From: JAEMQF01 sp963850525
GTDB taxonomy: Bacteria; Pseudomonadota; Gammaproteobacteria; Burkholderiales; Burkholderiaceae_C
Assembly: GCA_963850525.1 (NCBI GenBank)
Contig: CAWKLQ010000001.1
Span: forward strand, 620,001-684,000
Direction: 5' to 3'
Length of the DNA stretch: 64,000 bases
This document shows positions 1 to 8,183 of this stretch, piece after piece. Both the position numbers and the translations under genes were made by a program. The notes under the pieces were generated by a model. The model was not told the origin of the DNA. It saw only the letters and a program-made list of their open reading frames with translations, and searched no databases. The stretch's first letter is position 1. Each line of letters starts with the position of its first letter.

Positions 1-338
1 GCGTCGCGCTTGGGATCGTCTAGCGACCAGGTGTCGTCGGCCGCGTCGAGGGCATGAATCGTTTGGCGCCGCGTCGGCACATCCATGGCCTTCAGGCCGT
101 CGATCAACCTCAACAAGCGCTCGGCGGGGTAAGGGCAAGGTGGCACCTTGGCCGATTCGTAGATCTGTTCCAGCGACATTCCCGCCGGCCGATCGACGGG
201 CGGTGCGGCTTCGGATTCGCCCGAGGGCGGTGTTTGCCGCGCTTCGCGCGACAACTCGGCTTCGGGTTCCTCCGACGGGCCGTCCTCGACTCGACTGACC
301 AGCCCGGCTCGCTCGAGCAGGTTGAACATTCCCTTCAT
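1..338 (-). CDS. hypothetical protein, 3' end cut by the window edge
   Basis: The reading frame starts at an ATG (338-336) behind a GGAGAAG ribosome-binding site and stays open to base 1, so about 112 N-terminal residues are visible. Residues 1-60 are acidic and low in complexity (Glu, Ser and Pro rich). From about residue 63 (MSLEQIYESAKVPP) the sequence is more ordered, with a short helical stretch ERLLRLIDGLKAM. No signal peptide or membrane segment is visible. It lies 79 bp downstream of the SDR gene on the same strand. I recognise the second half only as the style of a conserved betaproteobacterial hypothetical protein; function unknown. Confidence 0.6.
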   Translation of the reverse strand, partial: MKGMFNLLERAGLVSRVEDGPSEEPEAELSREARQTPPSGESEAAPPVDRPAGMSLEQIYESAKVPPCPYPAERLLRLIDGLKAMDVPTRRQTIHALDAADDTWSLDDPKRD

Positions 339-417
339 TGTCTTCTCCTGGCCATTGGCGTCTGGCTATCGGATCATCTTACGGATAGGGGCCGCGGCAA
401 CTTGAACGGCGCTGGCC

Positions 418-1200
418 TCAGACCGCGAAGCCGTCGTCAGCCTGAATCACCGCGCCGTTGACGAAATGACTTTCATTCGCGCAAAGCATCATCAACACGG
501 CGTCCAGGTCTTGCGGCTTGCCGATGCGCTTGCGCGGCAGCATGTCGATGAGGCGCTTGCCCTGGTCAGTCTGCCAGTGGTGGTGGTTGATCTCGGTGTC
601 GATGTAGCCTGGGCAAATCGCGTTGACGTTGATTCCCCAGCGGCCCCACTCCAGGGCCATCGAGCGCGTCATGTGAATCACTGCGGCCTTGCTCATGCAG
701 TAGACGCCGATCTGCCCGAGCACGCGCAAGCCCGCCGTCGACGCAATATTCACGATGCGCCCACCCGTGAACGTGCCTGGCGCGGCGCCCTTGGCGCGCG
801 CCAGCATGCGTTTCCCCACTTCTTGGGCGACGAAGAAGGCCCCCTTCGTGTTCGTGCCGAAGATGAAGTCGTAGTCTTCTTCGCTCACGTCGACGAGCTT
901 CTGCGTCGTGCTCACGCCCGAGTTGTTGACCAGGATGTCGATCCCGCCCATCTCCGTTTCGGTGTGCGCGACCGCTGCCTTGATGCTCCCGAGGTCCGTC
1001 ACGTCGAGCGCAACCACGTGCGCGACGCCGCCCGCCGCTTCAATTTCGGCGCGCAGCGCTTTCAACCTGTCGACGCGCCTGCCGGCCAGCGCCACTGCTG
1101 CGCCGGCACCGGCGAGCGTCTTCGCGAACTGTGTGCCCAGGCCGCTCGACGCGCCGGTGACGAGTGCGACGCGCCCTGAGAGGTCGATGGTGTAGCTCAT
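418..1200 (-). CDS. SDR family NAD(P)-dependent oxidoreductase
   Basis: A 260-residue classical short-chain dehydrogenase/reductase, expected to be cytosolic and to interconvert an alcohol and a ketone. The cofactor loop TGASSGLG lies at residues 15-22. The structural motif reads NNSG at 92-95 instead of the usual NNAG. The catalytic Ser (NIAST) and the YCMSK (YxxxK) motif follow at about 150-170. Length is normal for the family. It is divergent from the ETF-ubiquinone oxidoreductase gene, with 77 bp between the two starts, so it may serve fatty-acid or amino-acid breakdown, but the substrate cannot be read from the sequence. Confidence 0.9.
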   Translation of the reverse strand: MSYTIDLSGRVALVTGASSGLGTQFAKTLAGAGAAVALAGRRVDRLKALRAEIEAAGGVAHVVALDVTDLGSIKAAVAHTETEMGGIDILVNNSGVSTTQKLVDVSEEDYDFIFGTNTKGAFFVAQEVGKRMLARAKGAAPGTFTGGRIVNIASTAGLRVLGQIGVYCMSKAAVIHMTRSMALEWGRWGINVNAICPGYIDTEINHHHWQTDQGKRLIDMLPRKRIGKPQDLDAVLMMLCANESHFVNGAVIQADDGFAV

Positions 1201-1277
1201 GAATCTTGGCTCCAGGGAAATGGGTGTTGCCGAACAGCGCTCGATAGAATGCCGCCAAGCAGCGAGCCGTATTGTCC

Positions 1278-2963
1278 ATGACGCCAGAAGCCATCCTCGA
1301 ACAATTCGGTCCGCGCGAGGCCATGGAATACGACGTCGTCGTCGTCGGCGCCGGGCCGGCGGGCCTGGCCACCGCGATCCGCATCAAGCAGTTGGCGGCG
1401 CTGCAAGGCAAGGACATTTCCGTCGTCGTTCTGGAAAAAGGCTCGGAGCCGGGCGCGCACATTCTGTCGGGCGCGGTGATGGACCCGCGCGCTTTCGAGG
1501 AGCTGTTCCCCGACTGGCGCGACAAGGGCGCGCCGCTGAACCAGCCCGTCACGGGCGACGACCTTTTGGTGCTCAGCGAACACGGCGCGACGCGCACGCC
1601 CGACTGGCTGGTGCCGCGCAATTTTCACAATCACGGTTGCTACGTGATTTCGCTGTCCAACCTCGTCAGGTGGATGGCCACGCAGGCGGAAGCGCTGGGC
1701 GTGGAAATTTTCCCCGGCTTCGCCGCCGCGGAAGTTCTGTACGACGAACAAGGGCGCGTGAAAGGTGTGGCCACAGGCGATCTGGGCCTGGGCAAGGACG
1801 GCGCGCCCACGGGCAATTTCCAGCGCGGCGTCGAGCTGCTCGGCAAGTACACCGTCTTTGCCGAAGGCGCGCGCGGCAATCTGGGCAAACAGTTAATCGC
1901 CCGCTACCACCTGAGCACAGGCAAGGACGTGCAGAGCTGGGCGATCGGCGTGAAGGAGCTGTGGGAAGTCGACCCGGCGCGCGCCAAGCCCGGCCTCGTG
2001 GTGCACAGCGCCGGCTGGCCGATCGTCGACGACACCTTCGGCGGCGGTTTTCTCTACCACCTGGAAGACAACAAGGTGACGCTCGGCTTCGTCATCGGAC
2101 TGGACTACGCGAACACGTGGTTGAGCCCGTTCGAGGAAATGCAGCGCTGGAAGACCCACCCCAGCATTCGCGCCCACCTCGAAGGCGGAAAACGCATCGG
2201 CTACGGCGCGCGCGCCATCAACAACGGCACACCGCAGGCTCTGCCCAAGACGGTATTCCCCGGCGGCGCGCTCATCGGTTGCGACGCAGGCTACATGAAT
2301 GCGGCGCGCATCAAGGGCAGCCACGCCGCAATCAAGTCGGGAATGCTTTGCGCTGAAGCGCTGGTCGATGCCGTGACAAGCGGGCGCGCGCACGACGAGC
2401 TGACGGCCTACCCCGAAGCCTTTGCGAACAGCTGGCTGATGCAAGAGCTGCAGCAGACGCGCAACTTCAAGAACTGGTTCAAGAAGGGCAAACTGATCGG
2501 TCAACTCATGACGGGAATCGAGCACTGGTTCATGCCGAAACTCGGCATCGACTCCCCGCCGTGGACGCTGCACCGCCACAAGGCCGATCACGAATTCCTG
2601 AAACCCGCAGCCGACTGCACGCCGATCGCCTACCCCAAGCCCGACGGCAAGTTGACTTTCGACCGCTTGAGTTCAGTCTTCATCAGCAACACGAACCACG
2701 CCGAAGATCAGCCGGCGCATTTGACGCTGAAGAACGCCGAAGCGCCGGTAGCGATCAATCTGGCCAAGTATGCCGGGCCCGAGAGCCGCTACTGCCCGGC
2801 AGGCGTGTACGAATTCATCAAGACCGATTCAGGCGCGGACCGGCTGCAAATCAACGCGCAGAACTGCGTGCATTGCAAGACCTGCGACATCAAGGACCCG
2901 ACGCAAAACATCGTCTGGGTCACCCCCGAAGGCGGCGGCGGGCCGAACTACAGCGGCATGTAG
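1278..2963 (+). CDS. electron transfer flavoprotein-ubiquinone oxidoreductase
   Basis: ETF-QO passes electrons from electron-transfer flavoprotein, reduced by acyl-CoA and dimethylglycine/sarcosine-type dehydrogenases, to ubiquinone at the inner membrane. The protein has 561 residues, close to the usual length. The N-terminal FAD motif GAGPAGLATA is at about residues 24-33. The C-terminal [4Fe-4S] ligands are in YCPAGVYEF and NCVHCKTCD. I use the ATG at 1278; a TTG two codons upstream is also in frame. A -10-like TAGAAT lies at 1245-1250, with no convincing -35. ETF-QO could take electrons from the dimethylglycine dehydrogenase-like protein encoded about 25 kb downstream; that link is inference. 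Confidence 0.93.
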   Translation: MTPEAILEQFGPREAMEYDVVVVGAGPAGLATAIRIKQLAALQGKDISVVVLEKGSEPGAHILSGAVMDPRAFEELFPDWRDKGAPLNQPVTGDDLLVLSEHGATRTPDWLVPRNFHNHGCYVISLSNLVRWMATQAEALGVEIFPGFAAAEVLYDEQGRVKGVATGDLGLGKDGAPTGNFQRGVELLGKYTVFAEGARGNLGKQLIARYHLSTGKDVQSWAIGVKELWEVDPARAKPGLVVHSAGWPIVDDTFGGGFLYHLEDNKVTLGFVIGLDYANTWLSPFEEMQRWKTHPSIRAHLEGGKRIGYGARAINNGTPQALPKTVFPGGALIGCDAGYMNAARIKGSHAAIKSGMLCAEALVDAVTSGRAHDELTAYPEAFANSWLMQELQQTRNFKNWFKKGKLIGQLMTGIEHWFMPKLGIDSPPWTLHRHKADHEFLKPAADCTPIAYPKPDGKLTFDRLSSVFISNTNHAEDQPAHLTLKNAEAPVAINLAKYAGPESRYCPAGVYEFIKTDSGADRLQINAQNCVHCKTCDIKDPTQNIVWVTPEGGGGPNYSGM

Positions 2964-2965
2964 GT

Positions 2966-2985
2966 GCGCGGCGTCGGCGCCGCGC
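2966..2985. terminator. hairpin between convergent genes, possible bidirectional terminator
   Basis: An 8-bp perfect stem (GCGCGGCG / CGCCGCGC) closes a TCGG loop in the 28-bp gap between the converging ETF-QO and permease genes. There is no T tract on either side, so intrinsic termination is uncertain. Confidence 0.4.
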
Positions 2986-2991
2986 CGCTGC

Positions 2992-3813
2992 TCACGCCCG
3001 CCCCTTCCACGGCACGACGCGGCGTTCGACCCAGCGCATCAGCAGGTCGAACAGGTAGGCGACGACGCCGATCACGATGATTCCCATGATCACGATGTCG
3101 GTGCGCAGGAAGTTCGACGCGTTGAGCACCATCTGCCCCAGACCCACATTCGCCGCGACCATTTCCGCGGCCACCAGCGTCGTCCAGCCAAAGCCGATGG
3201 CGATCCGCATGCCCACCAGGATTTCCGGCAAGGCGCTCGGCAGGATCACGTGCCGGATCACCTGGCCGTAACTCGCGCCCATCGAATACGCGGCGTTGAT
3301 CTGCTCCTGCGTTGCGCTTTTCATTCCGGAGCGCGCGGCGAGCGCAAGCGGCGCAAAGCACGACAGGTAGATCAAGAACACTTTCGGGAACTCGTCGATG
3401 CCGAACCAGATGATGATGAGCGGCAGGTAGGCGAGCGGCGGCAGCGGCCGGTAGAACTCGATCGGCGGGTCGAAAATGCCGCGCGCCACCCGGCTCATCC
3501 CCATCGCAATGCCCACCGGCACCGCCGTCACGCACGCCAGCGCGAACGCCGAGAACACCCGGAACAAGCTCATCGTGAAGTGTTCCCACAGCGGCTTGTC
3601 GTTGGCCGCGCCGGTGAGGTATTCGACGAACTGCTCGAACACCGACAAGGGTTTGGGCAGGAACAGTGGTTTGATCCAGCCCATTTGCGTGACGAAGAAC
3701 CACAGGCCGAAGAGCAGCGCGACCGTCACGACACTGATCGCCGCGCTGTTGCCTTCGCCGGGCACCTTGAAGCGGCTTGTCTTCAGTGCCACGGGTTTCA
3801 CAGGTTCAGCCAT
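2992..3813 (-). CDS. tauC: ABC transporter permease, taurine/sulfonate type (TauC/SsuC-like)
   Basis: Inner-membrane permease of the nitrate/sulfonate/taurine class, about 273 residues with about six hydrophobic segments. The cytoplasmic coupling region reads LVAAEMVAANVGLGQMVLNA, with the family-typical EMxxAxxGLG pattern. I chose the ATG at 3813 because it overlaps the stop of the ATPase gene as ATGGCTGA, giving an N-terminus MAEPVKPVALK. A longer reading frame reaches 3879 but lies inside the ATPase gene. It is the last gene of a binding protein, ATPase, permease operon. Substrate class is inferred from family resemblance and gene order. Confidence 0.87.
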   Translation of the reverse strand: MAEPVKPVALKTSRFKVPGEGNSAAISVVTVALLFGLWFFVTQMGWIKPLFLPKPLSVFEQFVEYLTGAANDKPLWEHFTMSLFRVFSAFALACVTAVPVGIAMGMSRVARGIFDPPIEFYRPLPPLAYLPLIIIWFGIDEFPKVFLIYLSCFAPLALAARSGMKSATQEQINAAYSMGASYGQVIRHVILPSALPEILVGMRIAIGFGWTTLVAAEMVAANVGLGQMVLNASNFLRTDIVIMGIIVIGVVAYLFDLLMRWVERRVVPWKGRA

Positions 3814-4594
3814 GCACGGCCTCGCGGCGATGCACGATGGCGAGCACCTCTTCGCGCATGCGAATGAACTCCGGGTCACTCTTCACCTTGCGCGCGTCGC
3901 CGTGCGCGAGGAACTGGCGCGAGAACGGCACGGAGTCGTAAACGTGCGTGATGCGCCCGGGGCTGGGGCTCATCACGATCAGGCGGGTCGCGAGGAAGAG
4001 AGCCTCTTCCACCGAGTGCGTGATGAAGAACACCATCTTGTTCGACTTGACCCAGGCGTGCAGCAGGATCTCCTGCACCTGCTCGCGCGTGAATGCGTCC
4101 AGGGCTCCCATGGGCTCGTCCATCAACAGCACCGCTGGGTCGCTGGCCAGCGCGCGCGCGATGCCCACGCGCTGCTGCATGCCACCCGACAGTTCATGCA
4201 CGGCGTGGCCTGCAAACTTTTCCAGGCCCACCAGCGCGAGTTTGTCTTCGGCCACACGAGCACGCGACGCTGCATCCACGCCGCGCATTCGCAAACCCAG
4301 CGCGACGTTGTCGCGGACGTTGAGCCACGGCATCAGCGCGTGCTTCTGGAACACGACACCGCGGTCCGCACCCGGGCCGAGCACCGGCTGGCCGTCGAGC
4401 AGGATCTGCCCCGTCGAAGGCGGCAAGAAACCGGCAATGCAGTTGAGCAGCGTCGTCTTGCCGCAGCCCGAGGCGCCGAGCGCGACGACGAAGTCGCCGT
4501 CGTGCATCGACAGGTTGACCGCCGCCAAGGCCTGCAGCGTACCGCCCTGCACGGCGTAGTTGACCGTCAGGTCCTGGATGTAGAGCGTCGGCAT
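3806..4594 (-). CDS. tauB: ABC transporter ATP-binding protein, taurine/sulfonate type (TauB/SsuB-like)
   Basis: The 262-residue cytoplasmic ATPase energises the permease encoded next to it. Walker A is GASGCGKTT, the signature is LSGGMQQRVGIARAL and Walker B is VLLMDEP, with the H-loop ITHSVEEA. The start is taken at the ATG 4594 (MPTLYIQDLTVNY), which matches the usual TauB N-terminus; the longer frame begins at a TTG (4612). Its stop overlaps the permease start by 8 bp, indicating translational coupling. The closest functional group is TauB/SsuB/NrtD; sequence alone does not separate taurine from other sulfonates. Confidence 0.88.
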   Translation of the reverse strand: MPTLYIQDLTVNYAVQGGTLQALAAVNLSMHDGDFVVALGASGCGKTTLLNCIAGFLPPSTGQILLDGQPVLGPGADRGVVFQKHALMPWLNVRDNVALGLRMRGVDAASRARVAEDKLALVGLEKFAGHAVHELSGGMQQRVGIARALASDPAVLLMDEPMGALDAFTREQVQEILLHAWVKSNKMVFFITHSVEEALFLATRLIVMSPSPGRITHVYDSVPFSRQFLAHGDARKVKSDPEFIRMREEVLAIVHRREAVHG

Positions 4595-4660
4595 GCTGGG
4601 GGTTGAAGGCAAAACGGGGCAGCACTCACGCGCCGCCCCGTTCGGTTGATTCTTCCGGAC

Positions 4661-5665
4661 CTATTTGCCCATCGCCTTTTGCAGGTAGGTCGTCGTGACG
4701 AACGCCTTGTAGTCGGGTTTGACTTCCTGAATGCGGCCCTGCTCCTTGAGGAACTCTGCCGTGCTCGTCATCGCCTTGACCGCCGCGCCGCCCAGCCACT
4801 TGGGCCCGAGCTGCTCGGCCATTGTCGGGAAGGTGTAGAGCGCCATCGACGGCGGAACGTCTTTCGCGTCGGCCTTGGTCCATTTGGCGACGGCCTTGAC
4901 CTCGGGCGAATCAGCCGTCCACTTCGCCTTGTTGCCCATGTAGGCGGCGTCGGCCTTGGCCAGCACCTTCACCAGCGCGACCATGAAGGCTTCGTGCTCT
5001 GCAGCCCACTTCGCGTTGACGATCAGTCCGTCGAAGGTGGGGAAGCCTTTCGCGCCGATCGTCTTGGACGACTCGATCATCTTGCCGTTGCCCTTGATCT
5101 TGGAGAGCACCGGGTCCCAGATGAAGGCGGCGTCGATGTCGCCACGCTCCCACGCCGCCGCGATCTCCGGCGGGCGCATGTTCATCACATTGACGCCTTT
5201 CGGATCGACGCCGGAGACTTTCATCACCGCCATCAACTGGTAATGCGCGGTCGAGACAAATGGCGTCGCGACCTTCTTGCCCTTGAGATCCTTGACGCTG
5301 TTGATTCCCGAACCGTTGCGAACGATCAGCGCCTCGGCGTCGGCGATGTCGTCGAGGATCCAGAACAACTTGATGTCCTGGCCCTGACTCGCCGCAGCGA
5401 CGATAGGGCTCGAGCCCGCTTCGCCGATCTGCACGTCGCCAGAAGCCATCGCCTTGATCACGTCGCCGCCGCCGCCGAACATGCGCCAGTTGATCTTGTA
5501 GCCGGTGGCCTTTTCCAGCTCGCCCGATTCCATGACGGTGCGAAACGGCACCAGCATGTCTTGGTGGGCGAAGGTCACTTCTTTCTTCGCCTGGGCGAAG
5601 GCGTTGCTGGTGGTGGCCAGGGCGACCGCGGCGACCCACAACATGTGGCGTTTGTTCAACTTCAT
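4661..5665 (-). CDS. tauA: taurine ABC transporter substrate-binding protein (TauA-like)
   Basis: Periplasmic binding protein of 334 residues that would deliver taurine or a related sulfonate to the TauBC complex. It has a classic signal peptide (MKLNKRHMLWVAAVALATTS, cleavage near AFAQA). The mature part reads as a family-typical TauA, with AGSSPIVAAASQGQDI and an EAGSSP ligand-loop pattern. The ATG at 5665 has a good AGGAG ribosome-binding site 7 bp upstream; longer frames lack one. It is the first gene of the tauABC-order operon. The organism also encodes Xsc and Pta in this window, which process taurine-derived sulfoacetaldehyde; no taurine-pyruvate aminotransferase or TauXY is present here. 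Confidence 0.88.
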   Translation of the reverse strand: MKLNKRHMLWVAAVALATTSNAFAQAKKEVTFAHQDMLVPFRTVMESGELEKATGYKINWRMFGGGGDVIKAMASGDVQIGEAGSSPIVAAASQGQDIKLFWILDDIADAEALIVRNGSGINSVKDLKGKKVATPFVSTAHYQLMAVMKVSGVDPKGVNVMNMRPPEIAAAWERGDIDAAFIWDPVLSKIKGNGKMIESSKTIGAKGFPTFDGLIVNAKWAAEHEAFMVALVKVLAKADAAYMGNKAKWTADSPEVKAVAKWTKADAKDVPPSMALYTFPTMAEQLGPKWLGGAAVKAMTSTAEFLKEQGRIQEVKPDYKAFVTTTYLQKAMGK

Positions 5666-5695
5666 GAAAACTCCTGTGATGCGATGTCGGATAGA

Positions 5696-5719
5696 TTCGC
5701 CTGCGCGTTGTGAGGCGAA
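5696..5719. promoter_or_regulatory. inverted repeat upstream of tauA
   Basis: Arms TTCGCCT (5696-5702) and AGGCGAA (5713-5719) are perfect complements, with centres 17 bp apart, 31-54 bp upstream of the tauA start. It could be an operator or a leader hairpin. No regulator gene is adjacent, so this is a weak call. Confidence 0.3.
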
Positions 5720-5788
5720 CCGTCGATGCGGGACTCGTGCGCGCAGGCCGCCAGCATCAACGATGCCTTGGCGCCGGCGCACCCGGAA

Positions 5789-6796
5789 TTACCCTTGATT
5801 GCGCAAACCAGTCAGCGGATACGACGGGTCGTTGAACCCCGGTGTCGACGGGTGCCCAGGCCGCACGAGCGAATCGACGAGCGCTTCGTCTGCGGAGGTG
5901 ATCGTGCATTCCAGCGTACCGAAGTAGTCCTGCCACTGCGCCAAGGTGCGCGGCCCGGCGATCACCGAGGTCACCGCCTTGCTGGCGAGCACCCAGGCGC
6001 ACGCGAAATGCGCGAGCGACACGCCCTTCTCGGCGCAGTGGCGTTGCAACGTCTGCGCAATCGCCAGCGACTCTTCGCGGAACTCGGTTTCCATGATGCG
6101 CTTGTCGCCGCGCGCGGCGCGGCTGCCCGCGGCGGGCTTGGCTCCTGGCGCGTACTTGCCGGCGAGCACGCCGCGTGCAATCGGGCTGTAGGGAACGACA
6201 CCGATGCCGTGCGCGGCGCAAGCCGGCAGCACTTCCACCTCGGGCTGGCGGTTCAACAGGTTGTAGTAGGGCTGACACACCACGGGCGCCGGCATGTTCA
6301 GTGCGCGCGCCAGATGCACGACTTCAGCGATTCGCCAACCGCGAAAGTTGGAGATGCCCCACGCGCGGATCTTGCCTGCGCGCAGCAACGCGTCGAGCGC
6401 GCGCAAGGGCTCTTCCAGGTCCATGCCATTGAAGTCGCGGTGCAGGTAGTAGATGTCGATGTGGTCCGTTCCCAGGCGCTTCAGGCTCGCCTCGCACGCA
6501 CGCATCATCCACGAGCGCGAGTAGTGCGATTCGTTGGGCGCGTCCGACATCTTGTTGCCGACTTTGGTCGCCAACACCCACGAATGCCGGCTCCCGGCGA
6601 GAAGCTCGCCGACCATCGCCTCCGACTTGCCGGTCGTATACACGTCCGCCGTGTCGATGAAGTTCACGCCATTCGCCGCGGCGTGGGCGACGATGTTGCG
6701 CGCTTCGGCCAGATCGGTCTGGTCGCCGAACATCATCGTGCCCAGGCACAGGGTGGAGACTTTGAGGGGGCTGCGGCCGAGGGTGCGGTATTGCAT
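5789..6796 (-). CDS. aldo/keto reductase
   Basis: A 335-residue NADPH-dependent aldo/keto reductase, expected as a cytosolic TIM barrel. The catalytic tetrad is recognisable: D48 and Y53 in FIDTADVYTTGKSE, K78 in VLATK, and a His near residue 121 in YYLHRDF. The start is the ATG at 6796 (MQYRTLGRSPLKVS), the standard N-terminus of this family; an upstream in-frame start would add an unrelated tail. It stands alone on the minus strand, 123 bp upstream of tauA, so the substrate is not indicated. The C-terminus (about residues 290-335) is complete. Confidence 0.9.
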   Translation of the reverse strand: MQYRTLGRSPLKVSTLCLGTMMFGDQTDLAEARNIVAHAAANGVNFIDTADVYTTGKSEAMVGELLAGSRHSWVLATKVGNKMSDAPNESHYSRSWMMRACEASLKRLGTDHIDIYYLHRDFNGMDLEEPLRALDALLRAGKIRAWGISNFRGWRIAEVVHLARALNMPAPVVCQPYYNLLNRQPEVEVLPACAAHGIGVVPYSPIARGVLAGKYAPGAKPAAGSRAARGDKRIMETEFREESLAIAQTLQRHCAEKGVSLAHFACAWVLASKAVTSVIAGPRTLAQWQDYFGTLECTITSADEALVDSLVRPGHPSTPGFNDPSYPLTGLRNQG

Positions 6797-6914
6797 GGGT
6801 GGGTGTCGATGAATGGAAAAATCGAGTGTAGACCGCAAGGGTCAACGCAGGCGAACACGGCTTCATCGACCTGGTCTTCCATCACTGCATCCTGAAGTGC
6901 CATGTGCTGGTGGC

Positions 6915-6943
6915 TTGCAGCGCGCGCCGAAGAGCCTTACGAT
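6915..6943 (+). promoter_or_regulatory. candidate sigma-70 promoter of vapBC
   Basis: A -35-like TTGCAG (6915-6920) is followed after exactly 17 bp by a -10-like TACGAT (6938-6943). The predicted start of transcription near 6950 lies just upstream of the GTG start at 6967. The -10 element lies within the left arm of the inverted repeat described next. Confidence 0.45.
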
Positions 6944-6959
6944 TTCCCTATTCGTAAGG
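6935..6959. promoter_or_regulatory. inverted repeat, candidate VapB(C) operator
   Basis: Arms CCTTACGA (6935-6942) and TCGTAAGG (6952-6959) are perfect reverse complements separated by 9 bp, with centres 17 bp apart. The left arm overlaps the candidate -10 box and the right arm runs into the AAGGAG ribosome-binding site of vapB. Binding of the antitoxin complex here would block transcription; the same bases in RNA could hide the ribosome-binding site. Autoregulation is established for vapBC loci in general; this particular site is inferred. Confidence 0.5.
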
Positions 6960-6966
6960 AGACACT

Positions 6967-7188
6967 GTGTCCGAATCCACCATTACCGCCAAGGGCCAGA
7001 CCACCGTGCCGCGGCAGGTTCGCGACCTCATCGGCGCCGGCCCGGGCACGCGGCTGGTGTGGCATGTGTTGCCCGACGGCCGGCTTCTTGTCAGGGCCAA
7101 GACGCATTCGGTGCTCGATCTGGCCGGTAGCTTGAAGTCACCCAAGAAGAAGCCTGTCGCCATCGCGGACATGAATCCCTGGCGCTGA
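6967..7188 (+). CDS. vapB: AbrB/MazE-type antitoxin (VapB-like)
   Basis: A 73-residue swapped-hairpin AbrB-fold DNA-binding protein. The N-terminal ITAKGQTTVPRQVRDLIGAGPGTRLVW is the typical AbrB/SpoVT signature (residues 5-31). The C-terminal part, ending in DMNPWR, would bind the toxin. The start is GTG (6967) with a strong AAGGAG site. The toxin gene begins 2 bp after the stop. Expected role: neutralise VapC and, with it, repress the operon through the inverted repeat at 6935-6959. Confidence 0.85.
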   Translation: MSESTITAKGQTTVPRQVRDLIGAGPGTRLVWHVLPDGRLLVRAKTHSVLDLAGSLKSPKKKPVAIADMNPWR

Positions 7189-7190
7189 GC

Positions 7191-7592
7191 ATGGCCGCGC
7201 TCGATACCAATGTGCTGGTGCGATTTCTGGTGCAAGACGATGCCCGGCAGGGTGCCGCGGCGCACCGTTTGATTCGCGGCGCTGTTGATGCAGGCGGCGC
7301 CTTGTTCGTGCCCGTCACTGTGGTGCTGGAGCTGGAATGGGTGCTGCGCTCGTCCTTCCGCTTCGACAAGTCCGGCGTGCTGCAAGCCTTGTTTGGCTTA
7401 TTGGGTTCGTTCGAACTGGTGTTTGAATCCGAAGGTGCGGTAGAGGCCGCCCTCGGGCAATACGCAGACAGTACGGCCGACTTTGCCGACTGCCTGCACG
7501 CAGCCCTTGCGCTGATGGCGGGCGAGCAACCGTTGTGGACCTTCGACAAGGCGGCGGCCAAAGTCTATGGCGCGAAGCTGCTGACGGCCTGA
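7191..7592 (+). CDS. vapC: PIN-domain ribonuclease toxin (VapC-like)
   Basis: A 133-residue PIN-domain protein, the usual VapC length. The acidic metal-binding residues are visible: D5 in ALDTNVLVRF, E47 in VVLELEW, D97/D100 in TADFADC and D119 in WTFDK. VapC toxins are Mg-dependent endoribonucleases that cut tRNA or rRNA; the target here is unknown. It follows vapB with a 2-bp gap, so the two genes are cotranscribed. Confidence 0.87.
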   Translation: MAALDTNVLVRFLVQDDARQGAAAHRLIRGAVDAGGALFVPVTVVLELEWVLRSSFRFDKSGVLQALFGLLGSFELVFESEGAVEAALGQYADSTADFADCLHAALALMAGEQPLWTFDKAAAKVYGAKLLTA

Positions 7593-7666
7593 GCCTCCCC
7601 CTGATAGGTTGACCACATCAGCGCAGCGCGATGGACGTTGCAATCATCAGCAGTTTGCACGACACT

Positions 7667-7680
7667 CGATTTGCAAATCG
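7667..7680. promoter_or_regulatory. 14-bp perfect palindrome upstream of the second toxin-antitoxin pair
   Basis: CGATTTGCAAATCG is a perfect palindrome that ends 20 bp before the ATG of the antitoxin-like gene at 7701. It sits where an antitoxin autorepression operator would be expected. The surrounding 7593-7700 gap holds no gene. Confidence 0.45.
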
Positions 7681-7700
7681 CCCGCATAGTCACGCCCCCC

Positions 7701-8183
7701 ATGACCACCGCCAGCATCGATCACAACACGCTTGCACGCCTGGTGCAGACCAATGCCGTGCGCGCCACGCACATCGTTGGCAAGCCGGGTGGGTGGGGTG
7801 TGATCGTCAAGCACGGCAAGAGCGAGAGCCCACTGGCGGCGAGCCGCAGCAAGCAAGTCAGGGTGTTCAAGCGGTTCGAGACGCTTGTCGGGTATCTGAA
7901 AGAGATCGGCATTCAACGGTTCGACGTAGACGCCGCCGGTTTCGACCCCACAAGCGCCAATGCCCCCAAGCGCCCCGACACATCGGCCACGCTCAAGCAG
8001 GCGCACGCCGCACTCACGCACGACAGGTGGTTCCGCGAGCAAGTGGCCCAAGCCATTAAGCAGGCGGACGCGCAGGCCACGGCGTGGGTCTCGAACGACA
8101 AGGTGATGGCTGAGAGCACGAAGCGCCGCGCGGCATGGCGGGCGCGTGCCGCAGCGAACACGGCGCGCGGGGGCGGCGATTGA
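7701..8183 (+). CDS. antitoxin-like hypothetical protein upstream of a ParE-family toxin
   Basis: A 160-residue protein starting at ATG 7701 (MTTASIDHNTLARLV). The first 90 residues are mixed alpha/beta with KPGGWGVIVKHGKSE and a KRFETLVGYLKEIG helix; the last 60 are helical, charged and contain WFREQVAQAIKQADAQ, a pattern like RHH/ParD-type antitoxin tails. The reading frame could begin at 7638, but the sequence before 7701 looks non-coding and carries a palindrome. Its stop overlaps the toxin start. I infer the antitoxin role from position, size and the 3' partner; the family name is not certain. Confidence 0.65.
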   Translation: MTTASIDHNTLARLVQTNAVRATHIVGKPGGWGVIVKHGKSESPLAASRSKQVRVFKRFETLVGYLKEIGIQRFDVDAAGFDPTSANAPKRPDTSATLKQAHAALTHDRWFREQVAQAIKQADAQATAWVSNDKVMAESTKRRAAWRARAAANTARGGGD

